This document shows, piece after piece, positions 18,355 to 27,745 of a stretch of DNA of 64,000 bases. The notes under the pieces were generated by a model. It saw only the letters and a list, made by a program, of their open reading frames with translations. It was not told where the DNA came from and searched no databases. Source of the DNA: Bordetella genomosp. 5 (lineage in GTDB: Bacteria; Pseudomonadota; Gammaproteobacteria; Burkholderiales; Burkholderiaceae_B). The stretch covers positions 372,001-436,000 of the forward strand of contig NZ_NEVN01000013.1 in assembly GCF_002261475.1 (NCBI RefSeq), written 5' to 3'. The first letter of the stretch is position 1; each line of letters begins with the position of its first letter. Both the position numbers and the translations under genes were made by a program.

Positions 18355-19355
18355 CGCTCGAACAGGGCCTGAATCTCGGCGCGGTCGCGCTTGCCCATGA
18401 GCGCCAGCGTCAGCAGCACGCGGGCCTTTTGAGGATTGAGCTCATACGCGGCGATGAAGCCGCCGTGATCGTCGTCGACCTCGATGTTGCGGCCCACGCT
18501 GCCGGATCCAGTGCGCGTGCTGCGCACCACCGCCACGCCACTGCGTGACGCATTCATCATCGCATCGACCGCGGCGTCGGTGGCATTGCCGTCGCCGACG
18601 CCGGCCAGCACGATCCCTTGCGCGTGCGTGGCCATGAAGTCGATCAAGAGACCGTCCATATCAGCGCAGGCATACGCAATCTCGACGCGCGGCCAGACCG
18701 TGGCGGGCAACTGAGACAGCGGGAACACATTGTCGGCCGCCGCGCTCGCGATATCGGCACGGCCGTAGAACGACACCCGCGATCCGCGCACCACGCCGGC
18801 CCGGCCGGCGTTGGGCGAGTCGAAGGCGTCGACACCGCCACACGCCATCTTCTGGACATGACGGGCGTAATGAACCTCGTCGTTCATGACGACGAGCGGA
18901 CCACGATTGGCCGACTGCGGCGAGACCGCGACGGCGACCGCGCTATGGATGTTGCGCGGACCATCGGCACTCATGGCGGTGGCCGGACGCATCGCGCCCA
19001 CCAGCACCACGGGCTTGGTATGCGGCAGCACGAGGCTGAGGAAATACGCCGTCTCTTCGAGCGTATCGGTGCCATGGGTGATGACGATGCCGGTGATGTC
19101 ATCGGCACGCATGAGCTCGTCGACCCGGCGCGCCAGCGCGTGCCAGACGGCATAGCTCATGTTCTGGCTGCCGACGTTCACCAGCTGCTCGGGCTCGACG
19201 CGCGCCAGTCCGGCGAGCGAGGGCACGGCCTCGAGCAAGGTGTCGACCGACAGCGCGCCGGCGCGATAGCCTCCGCTGAGCTCACCGGTTTGCGCACCTG
19301 CGATGGTGCCGCCGGTGGCGATGAGCGCGATGCGCGCCTGGCGTCGATCAGGCAT
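18348..19355 (-). CDS. asparaginase
   Basis: An L-asparaginase of the type I/II family, 335 residues, which hydrolyses asparagine to aspartate and ammonia. The first nucleophile motif IATGGTIAGAQ and the second TGI-VITHGTDTLEETAYF carry the two catalytic threonines. The ATG at 19355 is chosen because the conserved N-terminus starts there; it overlaps the end of parB by 8 bp. No signal peptide is seen, so a cytoplasmic enzyme is likely. Its place at the end of the parAB operon is odd for a metabolic enzyme and implies co-transcription with the partition genes. Confidence 0.9.
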   Translation of the reverse strand: MPDRRQARIALIATGGTIAGAQTGELSGGYRAGALSVDTLLEAVPSLAGLARVEPEQLVNVGSQNMSYAVWHALARRVDELMRADDITGIVITHGTDTLEETAYFLSLVLPHTKPVVLVGAMRPATAMSADGPRNIHSAVAVAVSPQSANRGPLVVMNDEVHYARHVQKMACGGVDAFDSPNAGRAGVVRGSRVSFYGRADIASAAADNVFPLSQLPATVWPRVEIAYACADMDGLLIDFMATHAQGIVLAGVGDGNATDAAVDAMMNASRSGVAVVRSTRTGSGSVGRNIEVDDDHGGFIAAYELNPQKARVLLTLALMGKRDRAEIQALFERY

Positions 19356-20262
19356 CGATGACTCCGGACAGACCCTGGCGCTCGAGCAGCGCGTTGAGAT
19401 GCTCGTAGCCATGGAAGTCGATCACGATCTGGCCTTTTTCGCGCGCGCCGACCTTCAGCGATACGCGGGTGCCGAGGTGATCGGACAGAGCCTCTTCGAG
19501 CCGCGTGAGGTCGCGCGAGGCGCCATTGGCCTTCTTGCGCGGCGAACCATCGCTATCTTTCAGCGTCTTGGTGACGAGCTTTTCGGCTTCGCGCACCGAC
19601 AGGCGCTTTGCGATGATCTGATTGGCCAGCTGAATCTGGATGGCGGCCTCGGCCGACAGCAGCGCACGGGCGTGGCCCATGTCGACATCGCCGGCGAGCA
19701 GCATCGTCTGCACCGGCGCGGCCAGGTTGAGCAGGCGCAGCAGGTTGCTGGTGGCGGAACGCGAGCGGCCGATGGCCTGCGCGGCCTGTTCGTGCGTGAG
19801 ACCGAACTCGTCGAGCAGGCGCCGCACGCCCTGGGCCTCTTCGAGCGGATTGAGGTCTTCGCGCTGGATGTTTTCGATGAGCGCCATCACCGCGGCGTTT
19901 TCGTCGGGCACCTCGCGCACGAGCACCGGCACCTCTTTGAGGCCCGCCAGCTGCGCGGCGCGGAAGCGGCGTTCGCCCGCGATGATCTCGTATTGGCCAG
20001 CGCCCGCGCCCTGAAGCGCGCGCACGAGAATGGGCTGCATGATGCCCTGTGCACGGATGGACTCGGCCAGCTCGTTGAGCGCGCCCTCATCCATGCGAGT
20101 GCGCGGCTGGTACTTGCCAGCCCGCATCTTGCTGACAGGCAGGACGGAGGGAGGGCCTTCAGCCCGCACGGCTTCTTTGCCGAGGTTGTCGATGGCGGGC
20201 GCATCGGCGCCCAGCAATGCATCGAGCCCGCGGCCCAGGCCCTTGGGTTTCTTGGTGGCCAT
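19348..20262 (-). CDS. parB: chromosome partition protein ParB
   Basis: ParB binds parS and spreads around it to form the origin segregation complex. It has 304 residues. The N-terminal CTP-binding domain includes QPRTRMDE and the GERRFRAAQLAG motif, with the ENIQREDLNPLEEA segment. A helix-turn-helix follows (THEQAAQAIGRSRSATSNLLRLL). The C-terminal dimer domain ends near HGYEHLNALLERQG. It starts MATKKPKGLGRGLDALL, the usual N-terminus that contacts ParA. Twelve parS-like sites lie 4.3-7 kb away on the far side of mnmG. Confidence 0.98.
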   Translation of the reverse strand: MATKKPKGLGRGLDALLGADAPAIDNLGKEAVRAEGPPSVLPVSKMRAGKYQPRTRMDEGALNELAESIRAQGIMQPILVRALQGAGAGQYEIIAGERRFRAAQLAGLKEVPVLVREVPDENAAVMALIENIQREDLNPLEEAQGVRRLLDEFGLTHEQAAQAIGRSRSATSNLLRLLNLAAPVQTMLLAGDVDMGHARALLSAEAAIQIQLANQIIAKRLSVREAEKLVTKTLKDSDGSPRKKANGASRDLTRLEEALSDHLGTRVSLKVGAREKGQIVIDFHGYEHLNALLERQGLSGVIDA

Positions 20263-20306
20263 AGCGATAAATTCCTCTTTCCTTCAGCCTGTTCTCTGGC
20301 GTGCGT

Positions 20307-21131
20307 TCACTGCTGCGCCGTGGCGGGCAGCGAGCGATACCAGTATGAATAACTATCCACAAAACCATATCGCGCATAAAGCGCGCGCGCGGCGACGTTG
20401 CCTGCCTCGACCTGCAGATACGCATGCCGGCAGCCGCGCTCGCGCGCTTCGGCGAGCAGCCGCACCAGCAAGGCGGTGCCGTGCCCGCGGCGGCGCTGCG
20501 CGGGCAGCGTCACGACGTCGAATATGCCCAGCAGATCCGCTTCGATCACGCCCAATGCCGCCGCCACCGGCGTGCCGTCGGCCTGGCATGCGAGCAAAGG
20601 CACCAGGTCGACCATCAGGCCGGTGAGGCGCGCCGTGTGTTCGAGCACGGCGGCCGGCGTGGAGCCTTTCAGGCGTCCGACTTCGGTTGCGAACTGCTGT
20701 GCCGGCACCTGCTGGAACGTGATGTCAGTGGACTGCGCCGCAGACGCGATCGGCGTGACGGGCGCGGTCATGACGGAGGTCGGGTCGTACCCCTCATACC
20801 CGCGCGCCGCCAGGGCAGCGTCGAGCTCGAAATCCGGACCGATCGAGGTCAGACGCAGGATCAGCGGCAGATCGGCGCGCGCGTACCACCCGAGACAGTA
20901 CGCCAGTCGCTCGTCGAGCGCGCGTGTGGATAACCCGAGGATATTCACACTGCGCATGCGGCGCGCCGGCGACGGCGCACGCCGCAGCAGCCAGCCGTCG
21001 TAGAACACCTGTTCGCGCACCGCAGTGGCGTTGAGCGAGGCTTCTTCGATGCGCGCAAGCAGCCCGTCACGCGCTTGCATGACAGGAGCAAAAGGAGCGG
21101 AAGACGGCTCGGCCGGACGACTCTGCATCAT
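20307..21131 (-). CDS. GNAT-family N-acetyltransferase embedded between parA and parB
   Basis: A protein of 274 residues. The C-terminal half is a GNAT domain: the acetyl-CoA loop is QRRRGHGTALLVRLL, followed by HAYLQVEAGNVAARALYARYGF. The N-terminal 130 residues (including MRSVNILGLSTRALDERLAYC) form a divergent second domain. The acceptor is unknown. It sits 9 bp after parA and 44 bp before parB, on the same strand, so it must be co-transcribed with them. Its presence inside the partition pair raises the possibility that it modifies an origin or nucleoid protein, but it may be a passenger. Confidence 0.85.
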   Translation of the reverse strand: MMQSRPAEPSSAPFAPVMQARDGLLARIEEASLNATAVREQVFYDGWLLRRAPSPARRMRSVNILGLSTRALDERLAYCLGWYARADLPLILRLTSIGPDFELDAALAARGYEGYDPTSVMTAPVTPIASAAQSTDITFQQVPAQQFATEVGRLKGSTPAAVLEHTARLTGLMVDLVPLLACQADGTPVAAALGVIEADLLGIFDVVTLPAQRRRGHGTALLVRLLAEARERGCRHAYLQVEAGNVAARALYARYGFVDSYSYWYRSLPATAQQ

Positions 21132-21140
21132 GACAGCCGA

Positions 21141-21938
21141 TCAGTTCATTTCCTTGACGCGCTCGATCATCTCGGCGCCAAAGGAGATGTACGCCTGAGC
21201 GCCGCGCGAGTTGCGGTCGTAGACGACGCCGGGCATGCCATAGCTGGGGGCCTCGGCGAGCCGGACATTGCGCGGCACCACGCTCTTGAACACCTTGTCG
21301 CCAAAGTGCGCCTCGAGCTGGGCCGAGACCTGCTGCTGCAGCGTCATGCGTGGATCGAACATCACGCGCAGCAGACCGATGACGCGCAGGTCGTTGTTGA
21401 TGTTGCGATGGACCCGCTTGATCGTGTTGACCAGATCGGAGAGGCCTTCGAGCGCGAAGTATTCGCATTGCATCGGGATGATGACGCCATGCGCGGCGGC
21501 CAGGCCATTGAGCGTCAGCAGCGACAGCGTCGGCGGGCAGTCGATCAGTACGAAATCGTATTGATCCGCCACGGTGTCGATGGCGGCGCGGAGCTGACGC
21601 TCGCGCTCTTCCATCTGCACGAGGTCGATCTCGGCGCCGGAGAGCTCACGGTTGGCCGGCAGCACGTCGTAGCCGCCGGACTCGGAGCGCACGCGCGCAT
21701 CCGCGATCGTGGCCTCGCCGATCAGCACTTGATAAAGATTGGACGGCACGGCGTTCTTGTCGATGCCACTGCCCATCGTGGCATTGCCCTGCGGATCCAG
21801 GTCGACCAGCAACACGCGCTGGTTCAGCGTGGCCAGTCCCGCCGCCAGATTGATGGCCGTCGTGGTCTTGCCCACACCGCCCTTCTGATTGGCGATGCAG
21901 AACACGCGTGCGGAGTTGCTGGGCGGTATTGAGTTCAT
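21141..21938 (-). CDS. parA: chromosome partition ATPase ParA
   Basis: A ParA/Soj ATPase of 265 residues that moves ParB-parS complexes. The deviant Walker A motif KGGVGKTT is at residues 19-26, after ARVFCIANQ. Walker A' and B regions are visible ([26 protein letters not shown]). The ATG at 21938 is chosen because it overlaps the rsmG stop (ATGA) and leaves the short N-terminus usual for chromosomal ParA; an in-frame reading to 22028 has no family match. The GNAT gene follows after 9 bp. Confidence 0.98.
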   Translation of the reverse strand: MNSIPPSNSARVFCIANQKGGVGKTTTAINLAAGLATLNQRVLLVDLDPQGNATMGSGIDKNAVPSNLYQVLIGEATIADARVRSESGGYDVLPANRELSGAEIDLVQMEERERQLRAAIDTVADQYDFVLIDCPPTLSLLTLNGLAAAHGVIIPMQCEYFALEGLSDLVNTIKRVHRNINNDLRVIGLLRVMFDPRMTLQQQVSAQLEAHFGDKVFKSVVPRNVRLAEAPSYGMPGVVYDRNSRGAQAYISFGAEMIERVKEMN

Positions 21939-22612
21939 AGAGTTCCTTGACTGCGGCGCATCCAGATGAGGCAGCGCTGCGCGTCGAGTTCGGGGACGGT
22001 CAACGTTTGAATGTTTTCGACTTGCCATTCGCCTTGGTCGGCGAGCATGGCGAGCTCATCGTCCGGGACCTTGCCTTTCATCGCGACGAGGGTACCACCG
22101 TTGCGCACGTGACGACCCGACCATTCAGCGAAATCCTGCAGCGACGCAAACGCGCGCGAAATCACGACATCGCACTCGCCCGGTTCGAGCTGTTCGATGC
22201 GGGCGTGACGCGCATGCAGATTGGGCGCGTTCAGCGCACCGCTCATCTGCCGCACGAACGCGGTTTTTTTCTCGACCGCATCGATGCAGGTGATGTCCCA
22301 GGCGGGTTGCATCACCGCAAGCACCACCCCCGGCAAGCCTCCGCCGGATCCCACGTCGTAGATGCGGGCGGGACCGTCGCCGAGATGCGCGCGCAGCGGC
22401 CCGACGACAGACAGGCTATCGAACAAATGCTGCACCAGCATTTGTCCGGGGTCGCGGATGGCGGTGAGATTGTAGGTGCGATTCCAGCGCTGCATCTGCG
22501 CGACGTAACGCAGCAGCGTGTCGCGCTGCTGCGCGTCGGGCTCCAGGCCCAGCGCGCGGCAAGCCTCGGCGAGCCGCGCCTCGGCGGCCGGGTCGTTCAC
22601 GACGGCGCTCAT
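21935..22612 (-). CDS. rsmG: 16S rRNA (guanine-527 N7) methyltransferase
   Basis: RsmG (GidB) methylates G527 of 16S rRNA with SAM. It has 225 residues. The SAM-binding loop is [16 protein letters not shown], with the preceding [14 protein letters not shown] typical of the family. It overlaps mnmG upstream and parA downstream by four bases each (ATGA). Loss of this enzyme is known to give low-level streptomycin resistance in other bacteria; here it looks intact. Confidence 0.98.
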   Translation of the reverse strand: MSAVVNDPAAEARLAEACRALGLEPDAQQRDTLLRYVAQMQRWNRTYNLTAIRDPGQMLVQHLFDSLSVVGPLRAHLGDGPARIYDVGSGGGLPGVVLAVMQPAWDITCIDAVEKKTAFVRQMSGALNAPNLHARHARIEQLEPGECDVVISRAFASLQDFAEWSGRHVRNGGTLVAMKGKVPDDELAMLADQGEWQVENIQTLTVPELDAQRCLIWMRRSQGTL

Positions 22613-24528
22613 GCCGCTTGCTTGCGCGAGCCGTAATGCAGGCGCTTGAGATGAATCAGCAACAGGGAGATCGCGGCGGGGGTCATGCCGGAGATCCGGC
22701 CGGCCTGTCCGATGGTCTCCGGACGGTGCGTCTTGAGCTTCTGCCGCACTTCGAAGGACAGGCTCGTGACCGCGTCGTAATCGATATCGGCCGGAATCGG
22801 CTGCTGCTCATGGGTCGCGTGCTTCTGCACTTCATCGCGCTGGCGCGCAATGTAGCCGGCGTACTTGACCTGGATCTCGACCTGCTCCGACAGCACCTCG
22901 TCGTGCAGCACGCCCGGGCCCGCGAGCAGCTCGCCGGCCTCGTCGCGCGCCTGCATCAGGCCGGCATACGACACATTCGGGCGCTTCAGCAGGTCTGATA
23001 GTGAGTACTCACGTTCAATGCTTTTGCCAAGCAGCGGCTCGGCAACCTCCGCGGGCAAGGTCCGCGGGTTGAACCAGGTGGACTTGAGACGCTCGACTTC
23101 GGCCGCAACGGCGTCGCGCTTGCGGTTGAACGCGTCCCACCGCAGGTCGTCCACCAGACCCAGCTCGCGGCCGATTTCGGTCAGGCGCAAATCCGCGTTG
23201 TCTTCGCGCAGACTGAGGCGGTATTCGGCGCGCGAGGTGAACATGCGGTAGGGTTCGGTGACACCGCGCGTGACGAGATCGTCGACCAGCACACCCAGAT
23301 AGGCTTCGTCGCGACGCGGCGTCCAGGGCTCTTTGCCCTGCGCCTGCAGCGCGGCGTTCACACCGGCCAGCAGGCCTTGCGCGGCCGCTTCTTCGTAGCC
23401 CGTGGTGCCGTTGATCTGTCCGGCAAAGAACAGCCCCTGGATGCTCTTGGTTTCGAGCGTGCTCTTCAGCGCACGCGGATCGAAATAATCGTACTCGATG
23501 GCATAGCCGGGACGCAGAATGTGTGCGTTCTCCAGCCCCGGCAGAGAGTGAATCAGATCGAGCTGCACGTCGAACGGCAGGCTGGTCGATACCCCGTTCG
23601 GATAGACCTCATGCGTGTCCAACCCTTCCGGCTCGAGAAAGACCTGGTGCGACGCCTTGTCGGCGAAGCGGTGAATCTTGTCTTCGATCGAGGGGCAGTA
23701 ACGCGGGCCCACGCCTTCGATCACACCGCTGTACATCGGCGAACGGTCGAGACCGCCGCGAATGATGTCGTGCGTGCGCGCGTTGGTATGCGTGATCCAG
23801 CACGGCAACTGGCGCGGATGCATGGCGGTGTTTCCCATGAAGGAAAACACGGGCACCGGGTCCAGGTCGCCGGGCTGCTCTTCCAGGATCGCGTAGTTGA
23901 TGGTGCGACCATCGATACGCGGCGGGGTGCCGGTCTTGAGGCGGCCTTGAGGCAACTGCAGTTCTTTGAGGCGCTGACCCAGCGAGATCGCAGGCGGGTC
24001 GCCGGCGCGGCCACCCGAGTAGTGCTGCAGGCCGACGTGGATCAAGCCATTCAGGAAGGTGCCGGCCGTGAGGACGACCGTGCGCGCGCGGAACTTCAGA
24101 CCGACCTGGGTCACGGCACCCACGACCCGGTCGCCCTCCACCATCAGATCCTCTACGGCCTGCTGGAACAGCCACAGATTGGGCTGGTTCTCCAGCCGGC
24201 TCCGGATCGCTTGGCGATACAGAACCCGGTCGGCCTGCGCGCGCGTGGCACGCACCGCCGGCCCCTTGGAGCCGTTGAGAATGCGGAATTGAATCCCGGC
24301 CTCGTCCGTGGCGATCGCCATGGCGCCGCCCAGCGCATCGACCTCTTTGACCAGATGTCCCTTGCCAATACCTCCGATGGAGGGATTGCAGGACATCTGC
24401 CCTAAGGTCTCGATGTTGTGGGTGAGGAGCAGCGTCTGAGCGCCTGCGCGCGCGGCCGCCAGCGCGGCTTCGGTACCGGCGTGGCCGCCACCGACGACGA
24501 TGACGTCAAATTCGCGGGGGTAATCCAT
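22609..24528 (-). CDS. mnmG: tRNA uridine-5-carboxymethylaminomethyl modification enzyme MnmG
   Basis: MnmG (GidA) is the FAD-dependent partner of MnmE in making the cmnm5U34 modification of tRNA. It has 639 residues, the normal length. The N-terminal FAD fold is [22 protein letters not shown]. Conserved segments [17 protein letters not shown] and [14 protein letters not shown] are present. It is the first gene of the operon that runs into parA and parB, and its promoter region overlaps a parS site. The partner gene mnmE lies 22 kb away in this window. Confidence 0.98.
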   Translation of the reverse strand: MDYPREFDVIVVGGGHAGTEAALAAARAGAQTLLLTHNIETLGQMSCNPSIGGIGKGHLVKEVDALGGAMAIATDEAGIQFRILNGSKGPAVRATRAQADRVLYRQAIRSRLENQPNLWLFQQAVEDLMVEGDRVVGAVTQVGLKFRARTVVLTAGTFLNGLIHVGLQHYSGGRAGDPPAISLGQRLKELQLPQGRLKTGTPPRIDGRTINYAILEEQPGDLDPVPVFSFMGNTAMHPRQLPCWITHTNARTHDIIRGGLDRSPMYSGVIEGVGPRYCPSIEDKIHRFADKASHQVFLEPEGLDTHEVYPNGVSTSLPFDVQLDLIHSLPGLENAHILRPGYAIEYDYFDPRALKSTLETKSIQGLFFAGQINGTTGYEEAAAQGLLAGVNAALQAQGKEPWTPRRDEAYLGVLVDDLVTRGVTEPYRMFTSRAEYRLSLREDNADLRLTEIGRELGLVDDLRWDAFNRKRDAVAAEVERLKSTWFNPRTLPAEVAEPLLGKSIEREYSLSDLLKRPNVSYAGLMQARDEAGELLAGPGVLHDEVLSEQVEIQVKYAGYIARQRDEVQKHATHEQQPIPADIDYDAVTSLSFEVRQKLKTHRPETIGQAGRISGMTPAAISLLLIHLKRLHYGSRKQAA

Positions 24529-24560
24529 GATGGGGGCAATAAAAAAGAGCTTCGACCGCC

Positions 24561-24593
24561 ATTATAGAGGCTGCCCTGCCCTTGTTTCACGTG
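24561..24593 (-). promoter_or_regulatory. predicted mnmG-rsmG-parAB operon promoter overlapped by parS
   Basis: On the minus strand a perfect TATAAT (24561-24566) lies 33 bp before the mnmG start. A GTGAAA -35-like hexamer stands 18 bp upstream, inside the right half of the parS site at 24583-24598. ParB bound there should compete with RNA polymerase. The -10 is clear; the -35 is only a 4/6 match. Confidence 0.6.
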
Positions 24594-24598
24594 AAACG
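24583..24598. promoter_or_regulatory. parS site 1
   Basis: TGTTTCACGTGAAACG matches the 16-bp parS consensus at 15 positions (last base G). It has symmetric TTTC/GAAA arms. It is the site overlapping the mnmG promoter. Confidence 0.9.
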
Positions 24599-25065
24599 TG
24601 GTAAGGGACAGGAAAAACAACGTGAGCGGGGCGGCTGGGTAGGAAGTGGTGAGGGAAGTTGGGGTATGTGACGGGTTTGGGACTGAAGGCTTGGGCGCTG
24701 TTTGGGCTTGCTCCGGCGGGGACCGGCCCCGGGGGCCGGCCAACACTGACTGAAGCGAGCACTAACTTTGCAGTGCAGGAGGTCGCCTCGCGCGCGGCGA
24801 ACCGGGAGTACCGAAGCGCTGGCTGGCATCCTGGACGAGTCCGCCTTAGGGTCGGCGGAACGCCGCCTCGAATGCTGCGCTGTTGGCTGTATGCGGTGGC
24901 CATGCTGGAGCGCTTCCGGCGTTCGGCTGCGCAGAGGGTGGCGGACGGATAGAGGTCGGCCGAGGGATGGGAATCGGGTCGTTGCTATCCCTCCCTGCCC
25001 GATGAGGGCCGCCTCCCTGCCGCGGCATGCAATCCGCGGGCATAGGGGCGGGACTTCATCCCGGT

Positions 25066-25081
25066 TGTTTCACGTGGAACG
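25066..25081. promoter_or_regulatory. parS site 2
   Basis: TGTTTCACGTGGAACG, with asymmetric arms (TTTC left, GGAA right). It is 483 bp from site 1 and only 66 bp from site 3. Confidence 0.88.
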
Positions 25082-25131
25082 TCGCGCCGAGGTTCCACAC
25101 TTTTAATCGGGCGGACCCGGGCACTGCCGTG

Positions 25132-25147
25132 TGTTCCACGTGAAACA
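25132..25147. promoter_or_regulatory. parS site 3
   Basis: TGTTCCACGTGAAACA. The asymmetric arms are in the opposite orientation to all other asymmetric sites. Confidence 0.88.
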
Positions 25148-25360
25148 GGCAGCGTTCAGAGTACCGCCAGTCACGCACCGAGATGGCGGCATGTACGGCG
25201 AACCGGTCCCTCGGATACACGACCACGACCAGCCGATACGTAGCGTGGGCCGTTTCGCATGAGGGCCGACCTACTGACCCGGTAGGATGGCACGCGGCAC
25301 TCCCTCCTCTTCCCTTCGCTCTCAACGCACCTGGCGGATCGCCGGCGTTCGGGACGGCGA

Positions 25361-25376
25361 TGTTTCACGTGGAACA
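25361..25376. promoter_or_regulatory. parS site 4
   Basis: TGTTTCACGTGGAACA, one change from the symmetric consensus. It is preceded by GGCGA, as are several other sites. Confidence 0.9.
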
Positions 25377-25481
25377 AGAGCGGTAGCCGCGATCCGGCCT
25401 AGCAATGGCGGGGATGACGACACACGGAGCTACGCAGATCGCGGCGGTCAGGTGGCATCCGGCTGTGCCGGAGCATCGCGA

Positions 25482-25497
25482 TGTTTCACGTGGAACA
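25482..25497. promoter_or_regulatory. parS site 5
   Basis: TGTTTCACGTGGAACA. The downstream GGTCAGCC (25513) and GACCGAAT (25532) recur after site 8. Confidence 0.9.
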
Positions 25498-25635
25498 GTG
25501 CGACCGCGCGGAGGTCAGCCGCTGGTCCAATGACCGAATACCATCATGGCCGGGGGACCACGGCAAGATGCTCTGACGTCTAGCGCTCTCCCTCCTGCGG
25601 CGTCTGCGGACAGGCGCATCTCTCGCTCGTCGCGA

Positions 25636-25651
25636 CGTTTCACGTGGAACA
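25636..25651. promoter_or_regulatory. parS site 6
   Basis: CGTTTCACGTGGAACA (first base C). The downstream TGCGCCGATGT at 25673 recurs at the same offset after site 7. Confidence 0.88.
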
Positions 25652-25928
25652 TAGAGCGCTAAGGGCCCGATGTGCGCCGATGTATGCTCACCCAGGGCCC
25701 CAAACCGCGCGCGGTTGCGTCGCTCTGCATCCTCTCTGCCTCGACCCCACCGCCCAGACGCAGCCGGTAAAGTCGGCGACGCTTCCAATGAAACCTGCGG
25801 TGCACCGGGTCAATCGGCATGGCCTGGTCCGTATCCAGGGTAAGACGACCGGTGAGATTGCCACGGTGGGCTGCCCGGGTCCTTCTTCCACACCTTTGGA
25901 CTGATCGCTGATGGCATTCGGGAACCGA

Positions 25929-25944
25929 TGTTCCACGTGGAACA
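25929..25944. promoter_or_regulatory. parS site 7
   Basis: TGTTCCACGTGGAACA, a perfect 16-bp palindrome with TTCC/GGAA arms. Confidence 0.88.
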
Positions 25945-26077
25945 ATGCACGTCGAGGCCGCACTTGCGCCGATGTGTCCGTATCCGCGCGCGGCACCGAG
26001 CGCATTTGCGGCGGTTTGCAGCCATATACCTTACCCCGCCATCCCAGAAGCACTCGATACTCGTCGGACGTAGGCGA

Positions 26078-26093
26078 TGTTTCACGTGGAACA
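26078..26093. promoter_or_regulatory. parS site 8
   Basis: TGTTTCACGTGGAACA, 149 bp after site 7 and 153 bp before site 9. Confidence 0.9.
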
Positions 26094-26230
26094 AAGCAGT
26101 GGAGGGGGTCAGCCGGACCGAATCGCTCCTTATTTCCCCGCACTCAGGCGCTGCAGAGCGGCCACGATGCTCTCCCTCAACCCCCGCCCCGCCACCTAAG
26201 AAGCGCACGACGCTCGTGGATTGTGGCCGA

Positions 26231-26246
26231 TGTTCCACGTGGAACA
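26231..26246. promoter_or_regulatory. parS site 9
   Basis: TGTTCCACGTGGAACA, a perfect palindrome. It is preceded by a GCTCTCCCTC-containing segment (26169) also seen before site 6. Confidence 0.88.
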
Positions 26247-26462
26247 TTGCCCCGCCGTGGGATCACTCTGAATAATCGAGATCAAGGACGCAGCCTTAGA
26301 GGCCTTGCCTTCCAGCATCCGCCCTCCCCGTGCGTCTCTCGGTTCCACTTCACCAGCGCATCAGTGCCTAGGTAAGTCTGGGTAGGCCGCCTCGTGCGCC
26401 CATGCTTAGGTGAGCCAGAGTAATCCCGCCTAGCGCATCCGAAAATCAGCTATAGAGGCGGA

Positions 26463-26478
26463 TGTTCCACGTGGAACA
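26463..26478. promoter_or_regulatory. parS site 10
   Basis: TGTTCCACGTGGAACA, a perfect palindrome. A 601-bp interval without a site follows. Confidence 0.88.
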
Positions 26479-27063
26479 CGCGCAGCGATGTTCGCAGCTT
26501 TACGCAATAGCGGCGAACCAGTCACCGGTAACGGCTCGCAGACGTGGGGTTAAGCGAGGCGTAATCCCCTTCGCTGCTGGGGCGGGCACTTGTACCTAAA
26601 CCGTTGCCGTGAGGCGGGAGACCACTGCCGACCATCAGAATGGCGTCCCGCCTTCCCTGGAGACCCACTCTGTACCCTTCTCAGACCTCCCTCCAGGGCC
26701 GTGGAATCCGAGTGTGGCGTGGCCTACGGGTGTGCCTTGCCCCATATAGCCAGATGCAATTGCGACTGTGCCACCGCCGGGCCAGGGCCCGCACCACACG
26801 GCCAGCACAGCGTTACCTTCCCTCCACGGGTTAATAAGGATGTGGCGTCACAATACGTGCAAAGGCGTGTGGGTAGAGACGGAATGCGCCCGGTCACGCA
26901 CAACCTCTACCTTCTGCAAACGGAGCCATCAAGGGCCGGCCCTCGAGACACCTTGGTAGGCGCACCCGAAGGCATGCCTGCGGCAATGCCGCACTGTGGG
27001 CTGCGGCCTTCGACATGGTCAGACCTCTGCGCCGGAGAGACGAACTTCAGTCCGGACGCGGGG

Positions 27064-27079
27064 TGTTTCACGTGGAACA
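27064..27079. promoter_or_regulatory. parS site 11
   Basis: TGTTTCACGTGGAACA, in the same asymmetric orientation as sites 2, 4, 5, 6 and 8. Confidence 0.9.
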
Positions 27080-27252
27080 GAGACCCGGCAACGAGAACCC
27101 TCGCATACACCTGGATAGTGACGTCGATGTCTCATCGACGCCGCATGCAATCGATATTGCTTTTCGAGGCAAGTGGCACCCCCGTGCGGTGTATCGCCGT
27201 CCGGGGTGACATACCGGGGTGAGCAGACAGAGAGGGCGAGACGCGAGACTCG

Positions 27253-27268
27253 CGTTTCACGTGAAACA
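27253..27268. promoter_or_regulatory. parS site 12
   Basis: CGTTTCACGTGAAACA, with symmetric inner arms and first base C. It is the site nearest the DnaA-box cluster, about 530 bp away. Confidence 0.9.
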
Positions 27269-27745
27269 CGTCAAGCTCGGGAAGTGATACAGCGGACGAC
27301 GCAAGGCTCAATAAGTGCTTCAAGCCAGATGCAAGGGCACGTAGAGGGGCCACCCGGAATCGTTCAGGCCGCTACCTCATGTGCCCCGAGTCGGGCACGC
27401 CACATGCTTAATGGACGGGTTGCCCGGACCGGTCTCGGTCCAGATCCCGCACGTGCCTCGGACACCCCCGCCGCCGACTCGCCGCCACTCAGGTCCGCGC
27501 CCCGGCGCCTCGGCGGTGCGGCAACGAATGAAGACCTCCGACTGCCGCGAGTCGGGCAATGAAAGTCGAGCCGCCCTGCCCCGCGCGTACCGAGATCGAA
27601 TGGTCGCACCGCATTGCGCGGAGCGAGTACGACGGCATCCTCAAATGCGTCCGGCGGCCCCTACGCAGTCGGCCAAACGGGTGGCAAGTGAGCATCAGCC
27701 GCGGGGCCAAGATCGGCCACAGGCTATTCGCGATCTCCCTCAGCG

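Larger units (their letters stand above)
25361..26246. repeat. degenerate repeat units carrying parS
   Basis: Several parS sites share flanks at matching offsets. TGCGCCGATGT lies 36-37 bp after the starts of sites 6 and 7. GGTCAGCC, followed by GACCGAAT, lies about 30 bp after sites 5 and 8. GCTCTCCCTC and CGCTCGT precede sites 6 and 9. Spacings of 149, 153 and 154 bp also occur. This looks like an old duplication of a unit of roughly 150 bp, now diverged except for the parS core. Confidence 0.5.

Noticed and set aside
24583-27268. CRISPR-like array
   Set aside because: Repeats are 16-bp palindromes with irregular spacing (66-601 bp) and no cas genes; they match parS.
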